Source of the DNA: Streptomyces lichenis
GTDB taxonomy: Bacteria > Actinomycetota > Actinomycetes > Streptomycetales > Streptomycetaceae
Direction of reading: 5' to 3'
Assembly (NCBI RefSeq): GCF_023218175.1
Contig: NZ_JALPTH010000022.1
Location: 1-64,000 of the forward strand
Length of the DNA: 64,000 nt
Position numbers and translations under genes: made by a program. The notes below the pieces were generated by a model. The model made no database searches. It was given only the letters and a program-made list of their open reading frames with translations, and was not told the DNA's origin. This document shows, piece after piece, positions 1 through 8,297 of the stretch. The stretch's first letter is position 1. Every line of letters begins with the position of its first letter.

Positions 1-233
1 GTCCGGCGGGGGCTGTGGGTCCGGTGGGGCCGGCGGGGGCTGGGGGTTCGGCAGGTCGGGCAGCCGGTGGGTGAGAGCCAGCCGCGGGCCGGGCCGGTGA
101 GGGGGTGCCCGGTGGGGCAGGTGGTGCGCCAGGGTGCGTCGGGCGGTACGGAGAGGCGGTACGCGGCGCGGGGGACCAGCAGGCCGGTGGCGGCGCCCCA
201 GAGGAGGGCGGCGGCGATCAGCGTGGCGTACAC
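1..233 (-). CDS. prepilin peptidase (A24 family), N-terminal part
   Basis: This gene starts at a GTG at 233 and runs off the left edge, so only 77 residues are visible. They begin with one hydrophobic helix (residues 4-20), followed by a cytoplasmic-type stretch with Cys39, His43 and a Cys58-Pro-Thr-Cys61 pair. That is the arrangement at the front of type IV prepilin peptidases, where a first membrane helix precedes a zinc-binding Cys loop. Enzymes of this family cut the leader from Flp/Tad pilins, and the Tad locus that follows on the same strand supplies the substrate. The catalytic aspartates lie outside the window, so the assignment rests on the N-terminus and the neighbourhood. Confidence 0.6.
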   Translation of the reverse strand, partial: MYATLIAAALLWGAATGLLVPRAAYRLSVPPDAPWRTTCPTGHPLTGPARGWLSPTGCPTCRTPSPRRPHRTHSPRR

Positions 234-322
234 CCGGCCGACCCTAGTTCCGATGCGGGCGGGCGGTCTTGGGCCCGGGGGCCCACTCCCCCGCCGCCCG
301 GACCCGCGCTACGGTCACGCCC

Positions 323-727
323 ATGGCGGGCGGCGGTGGCACCGGTGGTGGGCGGCGGAAGTGGCGGGACGGTACCGGGCTGCTCGCGGTCCCGGGGCGG
401 GAGGAGCCGGTGCGGACGGTGATCGCCGCCTCGTACCGGAGCCGGCGGCGCGGGCTGCTCGGCCGGGACGGGATCGAGGGTGCGGCGATGCTGCTCACCC
501 CGTGCGGGAGTGTGCACACCTTCGGGATGCGGTTCGCGATCGATGTCGCCTATCTGGATCGCGGGCTGCGGGTGCTGGACGTGGTGACCATGGCGCCCGG
601 GCGGCTGGGCAGGCCCCGGCTGAGGGCCCGGCATGTGCTGGAGGCGGAGGCGGGGGCGCTGGCGGGGTGGGGGGTCGGTCCGGGGGTGCGGCTCTCCGTC
701 ACGGAGGGCCCGGGCCGAGCAGGGTGA
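323..727 (+). CDS. DUF192 family protein
   Basis: This is a 134-residue protein of the DUF192 family, whose biochemical role is not established. The core pattern is visible: a Cys in LLTPCGSVHTFGM followed by RFAIDVAYLD, the conserved C-x-S-x-H-T-F-x-M-x-F-x-I-D block. I chose the ATG at 323 rather than the in-frame ATG at 269 because the extra 18 residues are low-complexity Pro/Ala/Arg. No signal peptide is evident. It is transcribed away from the Tad locus, and its 3' end overlaps the convergent mannosyltransferase gene by 29 bp. Confidence 0.75.
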   Translation: MAGGGGTGGGRRKWRDGTGLLAVPGREEPVRTVIAASYRSRRRGLLGRDGIEGAAMLLTPCGSVHTFGMRFAIDVAYLDRGLRVLDVVTMAPGRLGRPRLRARHVLEAEAGALAGWGVGPGVRLSVTEGPGRAG

Positions 728-1868
728 AGGCCCCGTACGCCGCGGAGGCCAGCGCCAGCCCGGTCAGCACGAGGGTGGTGGTGCGGTCCCGGAGCCGGGC
801 GAGCGCGAGGGCGGCGGGCAGGAGCAGCGGGAAGGCGGGCATGATCAGCCGGGGGCGGGAGCCGAAGTAGGCGGCGCCGACCAGTGAGACGGCGACGATG
901 CCGAGCGTGTACGCCAGGACCGGGAGCGGGAGCCGTGGGCGCACCTGCAGGCAGAGCCGGACCACCCAGCCCAGCAGGGCGAGCGCGGCGAGCAGTCCGA
1001 CACCGGCGAGGGGGGTGGGGCCGGTGAGGTGGGTCCAGACGAAGCGGGCCAGTGCCCTGCCCCCGTCGATGCTGTTGCCCCAGGCCGCCTGGACGTCGAA
1101 GTAGGCGGTCGGCCGGCCCTCGCGGACGGCGACATAGAGGACGTAGCCGAGCCAGCCCAGCGGTGCGATGACCACGCCGACGGCCAGACGCGGCGGCAGT
1201 CGGCGTTCCCGGACCACGGTGACGAGGGCGGTGATGCTGATGGCGGCGATGAGCGCGGCGGCGGAGGGGCGGGTCAGCCCGGCCAGGGCGCAGAGCAGGC
1301 CCGCCCGAATCCAGTGGCCGCGCAGCACCGCGTACAGCGACCAGGCGGCGGCCGCGGTGAACAGGGTCTCGGTGTACGCCATGGACTGGACGAACGCGGT
1401 GGGGTACACCCCCCACAGCACGGCCAGCAGCACCCCGGCCCGCCGCCCGGCCACCTCGGCGCCGGCCATGTAGATCCCCCAGGCAGCGAGGAGTGAGGCC
1501 GTCCAGGCGACGGCGAGCCCGGCGGTGCCGGCGTCGATCGGCAGCACGGTGGTGAGGGCGCGCTCCAGGGCCGGCAGCAGGGGGAAGAAGGCCAGGTCGG
1601 GGTGGACGGTGCCGTCCGGCAGCACCGCCTGGTAGCCGTAGCCGTGCTCGGCGATCCTCGCGTACCAGATCGAGTCCCAGCGGCCGCTGAGCCGGTGCAG
1701 CCCGTCCTTCCCGGTCACCGCCGCGGCCACCGCCAGCACCACGAGCCCGACCACCCGGACCGCGGCGTAGCCGAGCAGCGCGGGGGCGGCGGCGCGGAGG
1801 GCGCCGGGGGTACAGGGCCCGGTGGTGGTGACGGGGGCGGGAGAGTCGGTGACGGCGGGCGGGGGCAT
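699..1868 (-). CDS. PIG-V-like mannosyltransferase, integral membrane
   Basis: This 389-residue polytopic membrane protein has about ten hydrophobic segments. After the first helix it carries RWDSIWYARIAEHGY, the signature of the PIG-V-like mannosyltransferase family (Mannosyl_trans2), which is thought to use polyprenyl-phosphate-linked sugars on the outer face of the membrane. A second landmark, GRPTAYFDVQAAWG, lies in the extracytoplasmic loop. The ATG at 1868 begins a short Pro/Ala/Thr-rich lead before the first helix. It lies 158 bp after the OmpA-like gene on the same strand, so it may be read from the Tad locus or separately. Its acceptor is unknown; a glycosylated envelope component or pilin is only a guess from position. 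Confidence 0.75.
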   Translation of the reverse strand: MPPPAVTDSPAPVTTTGPCTPGALRAAAPALLGYAAVRVVGLVVLAVAAAVTGKDGLHRLSGRWDSIWYARIAEHGYGYQAVLPDGTVHPDLAFFPLLPALERALTTVLPIDAGTAGLAVAWTASLLAAWGIYMAGAEVAGRRAGVLLAVLWGVYPTAFVQSMAYTETLFTAAAAWSLYAVLRGHWIRAGLLCALAGLTRPSAAALIAAISITALVTVVRERRLPPRLAVGVVIAPLGWLGYVLYVAVREGRPTAYFDVQAAWGNSIDGGRALARFVWTHLTGPTPLAGVGLLAALALLGWVVRLCLQVRPRLPLPVLAYTLGIVAVSLVGAAYFGSRPRLIMPAFPLLLPAALALARLRDRTTTLVLTGLALASAAYGAFTLLGPGPP

Positions 1869-2026
1869 GCGGTCGATTATGGGCACCGGCGGGCGGGCGT
1901 TCGAAATTGCGCGGGTGGGGCCGCCGGGGTCGGGGCCGTGGCCCGCGCCCACGCCCTCACGGCCACTGCTCGTGCCTTCGCTGCGGTGCGGCTGTCGCGA
2001 GGGCGGCTCAGTCGCGGCGGGGCGGC

Positions 2027-2698
2027 TCAGTCGCGGGGGAAGGAGACCTCGACCCGGCGGTTCTTCTTGCGGCCCTCCTCGGTGCTGTTGTCGGCGATCG
2101 GGTACTGCTCGCCGTAGCCCCGGATCTCGTAGGAGACCTGCTCGGAGGCGAGCTGCGGGGCGAGCACCCCGTGCACGGCGTCGGCCCGCTTCTTGGAGAG
2201 CACGTCGCCGGAGGTGGACGAGCCCAGGTTGTCGGTGAAGCCGAAGACGCGGACCTTGGTGGCGCCCTGCTTTCTGATCTCCTGAGCGATGGCGGAGATA
2301 CGGGCGTTGGCCTCGCGGTTCAGGTTGGCGCTGTTCTTGCCGAAGAGCACCTCGGCCTGGAGGGCGAACGTGAGGTTGGTGCTGGTCTCCTCGCGGCGCT
2401 CCTCGCCGCCCTCGGACTCCACGATGGAGATGAGCGGCAGCACCTTGGCCGTGGCGAGGGTGGCGCCGTCGCGCATCTTGAGCCCGGGTGAGTTGCCGTC
2501 CACCTCGGGCGGCGCCACGCTGGACTCCGTCCCGGGCGGCGGCCCCATGGGGTCCGCGCCCGGTGGTGGCGTGCCGGTGGCCTGGGCTCCGATCGGGGGG
2601 ACGGGGTCGTCGGCGGAGGCTGCGGGGGCGGTGGCGAGTTGGGCGGCGGCGACGAGGAGGAGGGCCGCGAGGAGGGGGGCGGCGGGTCTGGGGGTCAT
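2027..2698 (-). CDS. secreted OmpA-like peptidoglycan-binding protein
   Basis: A 223-residue exported protein. Residues 1-30 form a Sec signal peptide ending near ASADDP. A proline-rich spacer follows, then from about residue 105 an OmpA C-terminal-like domain with the elements TKVRVFGFTDNLG, LSKKRADAV and EIRGYGEQYPIADN...NRRVEV. This domain usually binds the diaminopimelate stem of peptidoglycan, so the protein probably anchors something to the wall. Its ATG overlaps the stop of the upstream lipoprotein gene (ATGA), so the two are translationally coupled. As the distal member of the Tad operon it may fix the pilus machinery to the cell wall. Confidence 0.85.
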   Translation of the reverse strand: MTPRPAAPLLAALLLVAAAQLATAPAASADDPVPPIGAQATGTPPPGADPMGPPPGTESSVAPPEVDGNSPGLKMRDGATLATAKVLPLISIVESEGGEERREETSTNLTFALQAEVLFGKNSANLNREANARISAIAQEIRKQGATKVRVFGFTDNLGSSTSGDVLSKKRADAVHGVLAPQLASEQVSYEIRGYGEQYPIADNSTEEGRKKNRRVEVSFPRD

Positions 2699-3297
2699 GA
2701 GAGCTCGATGGTGGCGGGGGGCATCTGCGGGATCTGGATGTCGACCTGGGTGGTCGAGGCCGGGGGCGCGGGGAACTGCGCGAAGACGGAGATGCTCTGC
2801 CCCGGCTGTACGGAGGTGACACCGGTCGTCGTCAACGGGTAGCCCTCGGTGTCCCGGAGGACGTAGTAGCGCTTCTTCTCCGTCTTGTCGACGAGGGTGA
2901 TTCCGGCGAAGGAGGGCCCCGTCTTCTGCACGCCGACTTCCTGCCCGCTCCACACCGGGCCTCCGATCAGCGGCTTCGACGTGGTGTTCCGCACCGTCGC
3001 GGTGACCGTGAGGAACCCGCCGGCGTCGCGCTGGGCGGAGTGGATCACGAACTGGAAGCCATTGGCTCCGTCCACCGTCGCCAGCACCTTGCCGGTGTCC
3101 GGCTGCGCCGGCTCGTTACCGGACGTCGTGGACTCCGGCTGCCCGGCGGAGGGGGTGGACGCGTGGGAGGTGTTCTGGCGTGGCCCGGCCTCCGATTTTC
3201 CGTCGTCGCCACCGCATCCGGTGAGAAGCAGACCGAGCGCGACTGCCGCGACGCCGACCGCTGCTCGACCCGGTCTCACGCCTTGCCAAAGTTCCAT
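2695..3297 (-). CDS. lipoprotein of the Tad locus
   Basis: A 200-residue protein with a lipoprotein signal: a positively charged N-terminus, a hydrophobic core and the lipobox LTGC with Cys28, so the mature protein would be lipid-anchored outside the membrane. A Ser/Thr/Pro-rich stretch (about residues 32-68) precedes a domain with FLTVTATVRNTTSKP and YYVLRDTEGYPLTT, a beta-sandwich pattern typical of DUF4352-like extracellular domains, although I cannot assign the family firmly. The stop overlaps the start of the OmpA-like gene. The pair probably acts together at the envelope as an accessory to the Tad pilus. Confidence 0.75.
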   Translation of the reverse strand: MELWQGVRPGRAAVGVAAVALGLLLTGCGGDDGKSEAGPRQNTSHASTPSAGQPESTTSGNEPAQPDTGKVLATVDGANGFQFVIHSAQRDAGGFLTVTATVRNTTSKPLIGGPVWSGQEVGVQKTGPSFAGITLVDKTEKKRYYVLRDTEGYPLTTTGVTSVQPGQSISVFAQFPAPPASTTQVDIQIPQMPPATIELS

Positions 3298-3365
3298 CAG
3301 TCAGTGTTCCTTCAGTGCCGTCGCGGTGAGTGGCATCGCGGTCGGGGTCGTTGCGGTCGGTGCGG

Positions 3366-3944
3366 TCAGTTCTCGGCAAGCCGGATATCGAAGAGGTCGG
3401 ACATCGAGGGCAGCGGTACGACCTCTACGGTCTCGCCGTCGCAGTCGAGGGAGTCGGGCACCTCGGAGTCCTCCTCCGAGGCGTCGCCCGCTGTGCAGCG
3501 GGGTACGACGACAGCGGTCGCCGTCGCCGTGGCGTGTCGGGTCTCGGTGCCGGGAAGAATGGTCTGCCCGACCGGATCCAGAGAGCGCACCGAGACCTGG
3601 CTGCCCCACCGCCCGTCGGTCGCGGCACCGCACCCGGTCACCCCGGCCCCGTTCTGCTGGGCGAAGGCGGAGGCCTCGCCGCAGCCGGTGCCAGGGGGGA
3701 CGAGGACGCCGTCGAGGAGGTCGACCAGCATGTCCTCCGTCAGGACGACGGAGTCACGGGATTCCCTGGCCGCTGCCAGCGCGGCGGCGTCCGCCGCCGA
3801 CTGGGCGTTGTTGCGGGTGGCCCCGGCCTGGCCGACCGCGAAGAGGGCCAGCGCGAGGAAGAGCAGGCTCCCCACGACGAAGATGTAGAGGGGCGACGCC
3901 TGTCCGGACTCGCGGGATCGGGCGGGTCCGGCCGCACGCCTCAG
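3366..3944 (-). CDS. TadG-like pilus assembly protein, probable CTG start
   Basis: The product is about 192 residues. Near the N-terminus it has the TadG/TadE-type segment GQASPLYIFVVGSL followed by a membrane helix and SAADAAALAAARES, the signature of the putative Flp pilus-assembly TadG N-terminal domain. The rest is an extracytoplasmic domain with several cysteines. No ATG, GTG or TTG occurs in this frame between codons upstream of the pilin gene and a GTG inside the membrane helix. The best start is the CTG at 3944, which overlaps the pilin stop as CTGA, matching the NTGA coupling of other genes here. A frameshift from the pilin gene is the alternative. Confidence 0.65.
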   Translation of the reverse strand: MRRAAGPARSRESGQASPLYIFVVGSLLFLALALFAVGQAGATRNNAQSAADAAALAAARESRDSVVLTEDMLVDLLDGVLVPPGTGCGEASAFAQQNGAGVTGCGAATDGRWGSQVSVRSLDPVGQTILPGTETRHATATATAVVVPRCTAGDASEEDSEVPDSLDCDGETVEVVPLPSMSDLFDIRLAEN

Positions 3945-4171
3945 GCGAGGATCGAACCGACCTTGGTCAGCAGTGCGGTGGCGATGGTCTGCCCCACCCC
4001 CGACCCCACCAACGCCGCGATGATGATCCCCACCAGGATGATGATCCCCACGTACTCCACCGCCCCCTGCCCCCGGTCCCCCCTGCGGCGCAGGGCGGTG
4101 GTCGTGGTGTCGGTCCAGGTGGACAGGTGGAGCCGGGCGCGGGTGGTGGCCCTCAGGACGGGGTTCGGCAT
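3941..4171 (-). CDS. Flp/Tad-type major pilin
   Basis: This is a 76-residue prepilin. A short positively charged leader ends in RRRGDRGQGAVEY, then comes a single long hydrophobic helix (VGIIILVGIIIAALVG). The Gly-Gln-Gly-Ala-Val-Glu-Tyr block is the Flp pilin signature: a prepilin peptidase would cut just before it, and the Glu at +5 serves in subunit assembly. The ATG at 4171 has a GGAGG ribosome site 8 bases upstream, so I prefer it to the in-frame ATG at 4231. The gene lies 134 bp downstream of the response regulator and may have its own promoter in that gap. It overlaps the TadG-like gene downstream. Confidence 0.85.
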   Translation of the reverse strand: MPNPVLRATTRARLHLSTWTDTTTTALRRRGDRGQGAVEYVGIIILVGIIIAALVGSGVGQTIATALLTKVGSILA

Positions 4172-4305
4172 GGTGGTCGCCTCCGGGTCGGTGCCGGTCG
4201 TCGGCGCCGGGCGGGCCGGCGGCGGGAGCACCGTATGGCCGGGGGCGGGGGGTGGGCATGGGTCCGGGGGCCCAAGGGTGGGCCCAAGCGGGGAAGGAGC
4301 GGAGG

Positions 4306-5055
4306 TCAGCCATGGGCGGCGGCCTTCCCGAGGGCGTGCCAGAGGGCGATGGCCTGGCCGCGGTTGTCGGCGTTCAGCTTGGCGAAGATGCGGTTGATGT
4401 GGTTCTTGACCGTCTTCTGGCTGATGAAGCAGGTGGTGGCGATCTGCTGGTTGGTCATGCCCGACGCGATCAACTCCATCACCTCCACCTCCCGTTGGCT
4501 CAGTAATGAATGTGCCACAACTGCTTGCGCTTGCGAAGGGGTTTGGGGGAAGTGGTGGGCGGAGGAGGGGAGTTCGCCAGGAGTTGGGGTGGGATTCGTT
4601 GCAGAAGCACAGGTGGACGTGCAGGCGGGGGTGGCGCGGACGGCGGTCAGCAGGGCGGTGGAGGCGGTAGGGGTGAGATGGGCGCGGCCGACGGTGGCGT
4701 CCCGTACGGCGGCGAGGAGTTGCTCCGCGGTGAACTCGCCGTGCACCAGGTAGCCGCTCGCGCCGAGCCGCAGGGCCTCGTGCACGATGCCGGTCTCCCC
4801 GCTGTAGGTGGTCATCAGGACCGGGGCCAGCGGGACGAGGTGGGGCAGCGCGGTGAGGCCGTCGACGCGGGGCATCCGGACGTCCAGCAGGATGACGTCG
4901 GGGCGGTGGCGCCGGGCCTCCTCGTGGGCCTCGCGGCCGTCGGCCGCCTGCCCGGCCACCAGGAAGTCGGGGTGGGCCGAGAGCAGCGCGGTCAGCCCGG
5001 CCCGGACGACCGGGTTGTCGTCGGCGATCACCACACGCAGGGGGTCGTCAGACAT
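4306..5055 (-). CDS. NarL/FixJ-type response regulator of the Tad locus
   Basis: A 249-residue regulator with a receiver domain (residues 5-122: acidic pair Asp12-Asp13, phosphoacceptor Asp58 in DVILLDVRMP) and a C-terminal LuxR-type helix-turn-helix (SQREVEVMELIASGMTNQQI and KTVKNHINRIFAKL). The two are joined by an unusually long Thr/Pro/Ser/Ala-rich linker of about 45 residues. The conserved receiver lysine is missing: the usual GYLxK motif reads GYLVHG. The ATG overlaps the histidine kinase 3' end by 28 bp, so kinase and regulator are a coupled pair. They lie between tadC and the pilin gene and probably control pilus expression. Confidence 0.85.
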   Translation of the reverse strand: MSDDPLRVVIADDNPVVRAGLTALLSAHPDFLVAGQAADGREAHEEARRHRPDVILLDVRMPRVDGLTALPHLVPLAPVLMTTYSGETGIVHEALRLGASGYLVHGEFTAEQLLAAVRDATVGRAHLTPTASTALLTAVRATPACTSTCASATNPTPTPGELPSSAHHFPQTPSQAQAVVAHSLLSQREVEVMELIASGMTNQQIATTCFISQKTVKNHINRIFAKLNADNRGQAIALWHALGKAAAHG

Positions 5056-6341
5056 GGTGCGGCCTCCTGGGGGGGAGAAGCGGCGGTGAGGGTGTGGACG
5101 GGGAGTTCGAGGCGCACCTCGGTGCCCTTGGCCGCCTGGCCGCGGCCGATGCGGATACGGGCGCCGATGGACGCGGCGCGTTCCACCATGCCGACCACCC
5201 CGAAGTGCCCCGAGCGGCGCAGGCCGTCCAGGGTGGTGCCGGCGGGCAGCCCGGTGCCGTCGTCGTAGACGCTCATCCGGAGGATGCCGCCGTCGACGCC
5301 GGCCGTGACGGCGATATAGCTGGGGCGGGCGTGGCGGTGGGCGTTCTCCATGGCCTCGGCGGCGACGGCCACCAGATGGCGGGCGACGGACGGAGGCACC
5401 CGGGGCGGGCCGGTGAGCGGTGGGGCGGGTGGGCGGTAGGCGGCGGTGACCGTGTGCCGGGTGCCGAAGTCGGCCGCCCGGGCGGAGAGTTCGGCGGCCA
5501 GGTCGACCCGCCCGTCCAGTCCGGCTTCGCGCCGCAGGTCGTCCAGGAGTTCCCGGGACTCGGCGGCGGCGCGGCGGGCCGAGCGGGCGACCAGTTCGGC
5601 CTGCCGGCGCAGCGCCGGCGGCTCGCCCCGGTCGGCGGTGGCCGCGAGGCCGTCCGCCGCCAGCGCCAGGCCGTGCAGGGTCTTGGCGACCGAGTCGTGC
5701 ATCTCCCGTGCCAGCCGGGCCCGTTCGGCCTCGACCGCGCCATGGGCGGCCAGCCGGGCCCGGGCCTCGGTGAGCGCCTGGCCCGCCGCGCCGAAGTCCA
5801 GGATGAGGCCGCGCAGGGTGGAGCCGCCCGCGCCCGCGATCACGCACAGCCCGGGGAAGAGGAGGGAGGAGGGTTCGAGGGCGACCTCGCGGCTCACCCC
5901 GTAGGCGAGCAGGAGCAGCAGCGACTGGAGGACGGCGAAGAAGGCGGCGCCCCGCCAGCCGTAGAGCAGTCCGGCCAGGAACGGGGTGCAGAGGGTGACA
6001 TAGGCGAGCACCGACTCCGGGGAGGCGGTGGCCAGCAGCAGCGCCCCGAACAGGGCGTCGGCGGCGAGCACCGCCGGGTGGCGCAGCAGTATCCGGCCGA
6101 ACCGCTCCCAGTCCCGCAGCACCACATAGGACACCATGAAGGTGACCAGCACCGCGGCGCCCACCAGCCACTGGCCCAGCCCGGGCGCGGCGCCGTCCAG
6201 GGCGAACGGGACGGCCAGCACGATCATCGCCAGCCGGAAGCCGAACACCTGGCGGCAGAGCGCCTGAAGGGCGTTCAGTTGGAGGGAGAGTTCGACGGAG
6301 GGCTGAGGGGCGGGGCGCGACCCGGAGCCCAGGGGGAGCAT
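5028..6341 (-). CDS. membrane histidine kinase, HisKA_3 type
   Basis: A 437-residue sensor kinase. Residues 30-175 contain about five to six hydrophobic helices with little extracytoplasmic sequence, so the signal is likely membrane-borne. A short coiled segment leads to the HisKA_3 dimerisation domain with phosphoacceptor His215 in LAREMHDSVAKTL. The C-terminal ATPase shows the N-box region AMENAHRHARPSYIAV, the DDGTGLPAG box and GHFGVVGMVERA. The ATG at 6341 follows tadC by 47 bp. It is the cognate kinase of the overlapping LuxR-type regulator downstream. Confidence 0.85.
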   Translation of the reverse strand: MLPLGSGSRPAPQPSVELSLQLNALQALCRQVFGFRLAMIVLAVPFALDGAAPGLGQWLVGAAVLVTFMVSYVVLRDWERFGRILLRHPAVLAADALFGALLLATASPESVLAYVTLCTPFLAGLLYGWRGAAFFAVLQSLLLLLAYGVSREVALEPSSLLFPGLCVIAGAGGSTLRGLILDFGAAGQALTEARARLAAHGAVEAERARLAREMHDSVAKTLHGLALAADGLAATADRGEPPALRRQAELVARSARRAAAESRELLDDLRREAGLDGRVDLAAELSARAADFGTRHTVTAAYRPPAPPLTGPPRVPPSVARHLVAVAAEAMENAHRHARPSYIAVTAGVDGGILRMSVYDDGTGLPAGTTLDGLRRSGHFGVVGMVERAASIGARIRIGRGQAAKGTEVRLELPVHTLTAASPPQEAAPCLTTPCVW

Positions 6342-6388
6342 CGGGGGGTCACCTCCGTCCTCGGCCGGCGGGCTGCTCCGCACGGTGC

Positions 6389-7276
6389 TCAGCCGCCGAG
6401 CAGCTCGGTGAAGTCGACACCGGAGCCGTAGTAGAAGCTGAGCGCGATCAGGATCATTGTGGCGGGCAGCATCACCAGCGTCACCACGAGTGTGGTCTTC
6501 GGTACCGCCTTGGCCGCGGTGCGGCGGGCGTTCTGGGCGTCGGTGCGGCGCATGTCGTTGGCGATCTGGATGAGGGTGTCCACGATCGGCGCGCCGAGCT
6601 CCTCCCCCTGCTGGAGCGCGGTGACGAACATCGAGACCTGGTCGGAGGAGTTGCGCCGGCGCAGCTGGTCGAAGGCCTCCCGGCGGCTGACGCCCATGTC
6701 CATCTGGCGCAGGGTGATGCGGATCTCGTCGGCCCACGGCCCGGCGTACTTCTCGGCGACCCGGTCCAGCGCCTGGCGGAAGCCGAGTCCGGCGGAGACC
6801 ACGACGGCGAGGACGTCCAGGAAGTCGGGCAGGGTGCGTTCGATGTCGTCCCGGCGGCGCCGGATGGCGATCCGGAGCAGTACGTCGGTCCAGGTGAGGC
6901 CGTAGAGGAGGACGAGGACGGCGGTGGCCCACTGGCCGCGCAGCAGGAGCGCCAGGCAGGCCAGCACGCCGAGGGTGCCGTAGACGGCGCGGCGGGCGGC
7001 GTAGCGGTCCACGGTCATCCCGCCGGGGTTGCCCGCCATGTCGATCCGGCGGCGCAGCGCGTCGACCCGCTTGGGCCCCATCAGCCCGAGCACGGCCGGC
7101 GCCCCGCGCATACCGAGCCGGTCCACGCCGGAGCCGACGGCGGTGGTGCGGGTGGCGCCGACCTCCAGGGCGAGGACCAGGTCTCCGGGGAGCTTGGCCT
7201 CGGCCCGGTACATCCGGACGCCCGCGAACGCCCCGTACACGGACAGGGCGGCGACGGCGGCGAGCAGCAGTCCCAC
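6389..7276 (-). CDS. TadC-like inner-membrane platform protein (T2SSF)
   Basis: This 295-residue protein has an N-terminal helix, two central hydrophobic helices (around residues 95-130) and a type II secretion F-domain with ERTLPDFLDVLAVVVSAGLG, QALDRVAEKYAGPWADEI and EELGAPIVDTL, closing with a C-terminal helix. TadC pairs with TadB to form the membrane platform that the TadA ATPase turns during pilus extrusion. It lies 29 bp downstream of the tadB gene on the same strand. Confidence 0.9.
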   Translation of the reverse strand: MGLLLAAVAALSVYGAFAGVRMYRAEAKLPGDLVLALEVGATRTTAVGSGVDRLGMRGAPAVLGLMGPKRVDALRRRIDMAGNPGGMTVDRYAARRAVYGTLGVLACLALLLRGQWATAVLVLLYGLTWTDVLLRIAIRRRRDDIERTLPDFLDVLAVVVSAGLGFRQALDRVAEKYAGPWADEIRITLRQMDMGVSRREAFDQLRRRNSSDQVSMFVTALQQGEELGAPIVDTLIQIANDMRRTDAQNARRTAAKAVPKTTLVVTLVMLPATMILIALSFYYGSGVDFTELLGG

Positions 7277-7305
7277 GACGGACTCCTTTCCAGGCGGGGG
7301 GCGGG

Positions 7306-8241
7306 TCAGACGCGGACGCGGGAGAGGCGGGCGATGACGGCGTAGCCGAGCGCGTAGAGGCCGAAGGCGAGGACGCAGCCGATCTGCCCGGCGGCCGAGC
7401 CGGTCATCTTCTCCAGGGCGCCGGGCTGCATCCGGTTGATCAGCAGCAGGAAGCCCAGGCCCAGCAGCGGCAGCGCGACGGCGGAGACCCGGACCTGGGA
7501 GAGCAGGGTGGTGACCTCGCGCCGGGTCTCCTTGCGTTCCTCCAGGGTGGTGGTGAGGTTGCGCAGCGAGGAGACGACCTGGCCGCCGGCCCGGTTGGAG
7601 AGCACCAGGGTGGAGACCAGGACCATGAGCTCACGGGAGGGCAGCCGGTCGGCGAGGTCGCCGAGGGCGTCGTCCAGGCTGTGGCCGAGGGCCAGTTGGT
7701 CGGCGACCTTGCGCAGCTCCTCGCCGGCCGGGTCGTCCAGCTCGTCGGCGGCCATGGCGATGGCGGTGCGCAACGCCAGTCCGGCCTGGGTGGCGTTGGC
7801 CAGGACGCGGGTCAGCTCGGGCAGCTGGTTGATGAACGCCTCGGTGCGCTTGCGGCGCTGCCAGGCGAGGAAGGCGGTGGCGCCCCAAATGCCCGCGAGG
7901 GCGGCCAGCACACCGAAGAACGGGGCGAACACGGCGCTCATCGCGAGGTAGACGCCGAGCAGCGCGATGAGCGCGTAGGCGGTGTACTCGCCGGGGGTGA
8001 GGTCGAGTCCGGTGGCGGCGATCCGCCGTTCCAGGCGGCGCCCGTAGCGGGTGGTGCGCAGCCGGCGGTCCAGCCGGGTGAAGCGCCGGCGGCGGCCCGG
8101 CGGACCGGGCAGGGCGGTCTGGGACATCCGGTCGACCAGGGCCTGGCGCTGGGCGGCGCCGGAGGCGTAGACGTGCACGCCGACCACGCCCAGCAGGCAG
8201 GCGAGGACGGTGACGCCGAGGGTCAGCAGCGGAAGGTTCAT
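7306..8241 (-). CDS. TadB-like inner-membrane platform protein (T2SSF)
   Basis: A 311-residue protein with one N-terminal helix, a basic cytoplasmic stretch (RRRRFTRLDRRLR), two central helices around residues 90-130 and an F-type domain with INQLPELTRVLANATQAG, TAIAMAADELDDPAGEEL and LSNRAGGQVVSSLRNL. It ends in two hydrophobic helices. This is the order of TadB, the partner of TadC in the Tad platform. The start at 8241 lies 56 bp after the TadA ATPase gene. Confidence 0.9.
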   Translation of the reverse strand: MNLPLLTLGVTVLACLLGVVGVHVYASGAAQRQALVDRMSQTALPGPPGRRRRFTRLDRRLRTTRYGRRLERRIAATGLDLTPGEYTAYALIALLGVYLAMSAVFAPFFGVLAALAGIWGATAFLAWQRRKRTEAFINQLPELTRVLANATQAGLALRTAIAMAADELDDPAGEELRKVADQLALGHSLDDALGDLADRLPSRELMVLVSTLVLSNRAGGQVVSSLRNLTTTLEERKETRREVTTLLSQVRVSAVALPLLGLGFLLLINRMQPGALEKMTGSAAGQIGCVLAFGLYALGYAVIARLSRVRV

Positions 8242-8297
8242 GGCGGAGGGTTCCCGAAGCGGTGGGGTCAGAGGCGGAGATTCCCGGGACGGCGGGC

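Noticed and set aside
699..2822. A single 707-residue membrane protein
   Set aside because: Only the part from the ATG at 1868 resembles the mannosyltransferase family; the upstream part is out-of-frame sequence of the OmpA-like gene.
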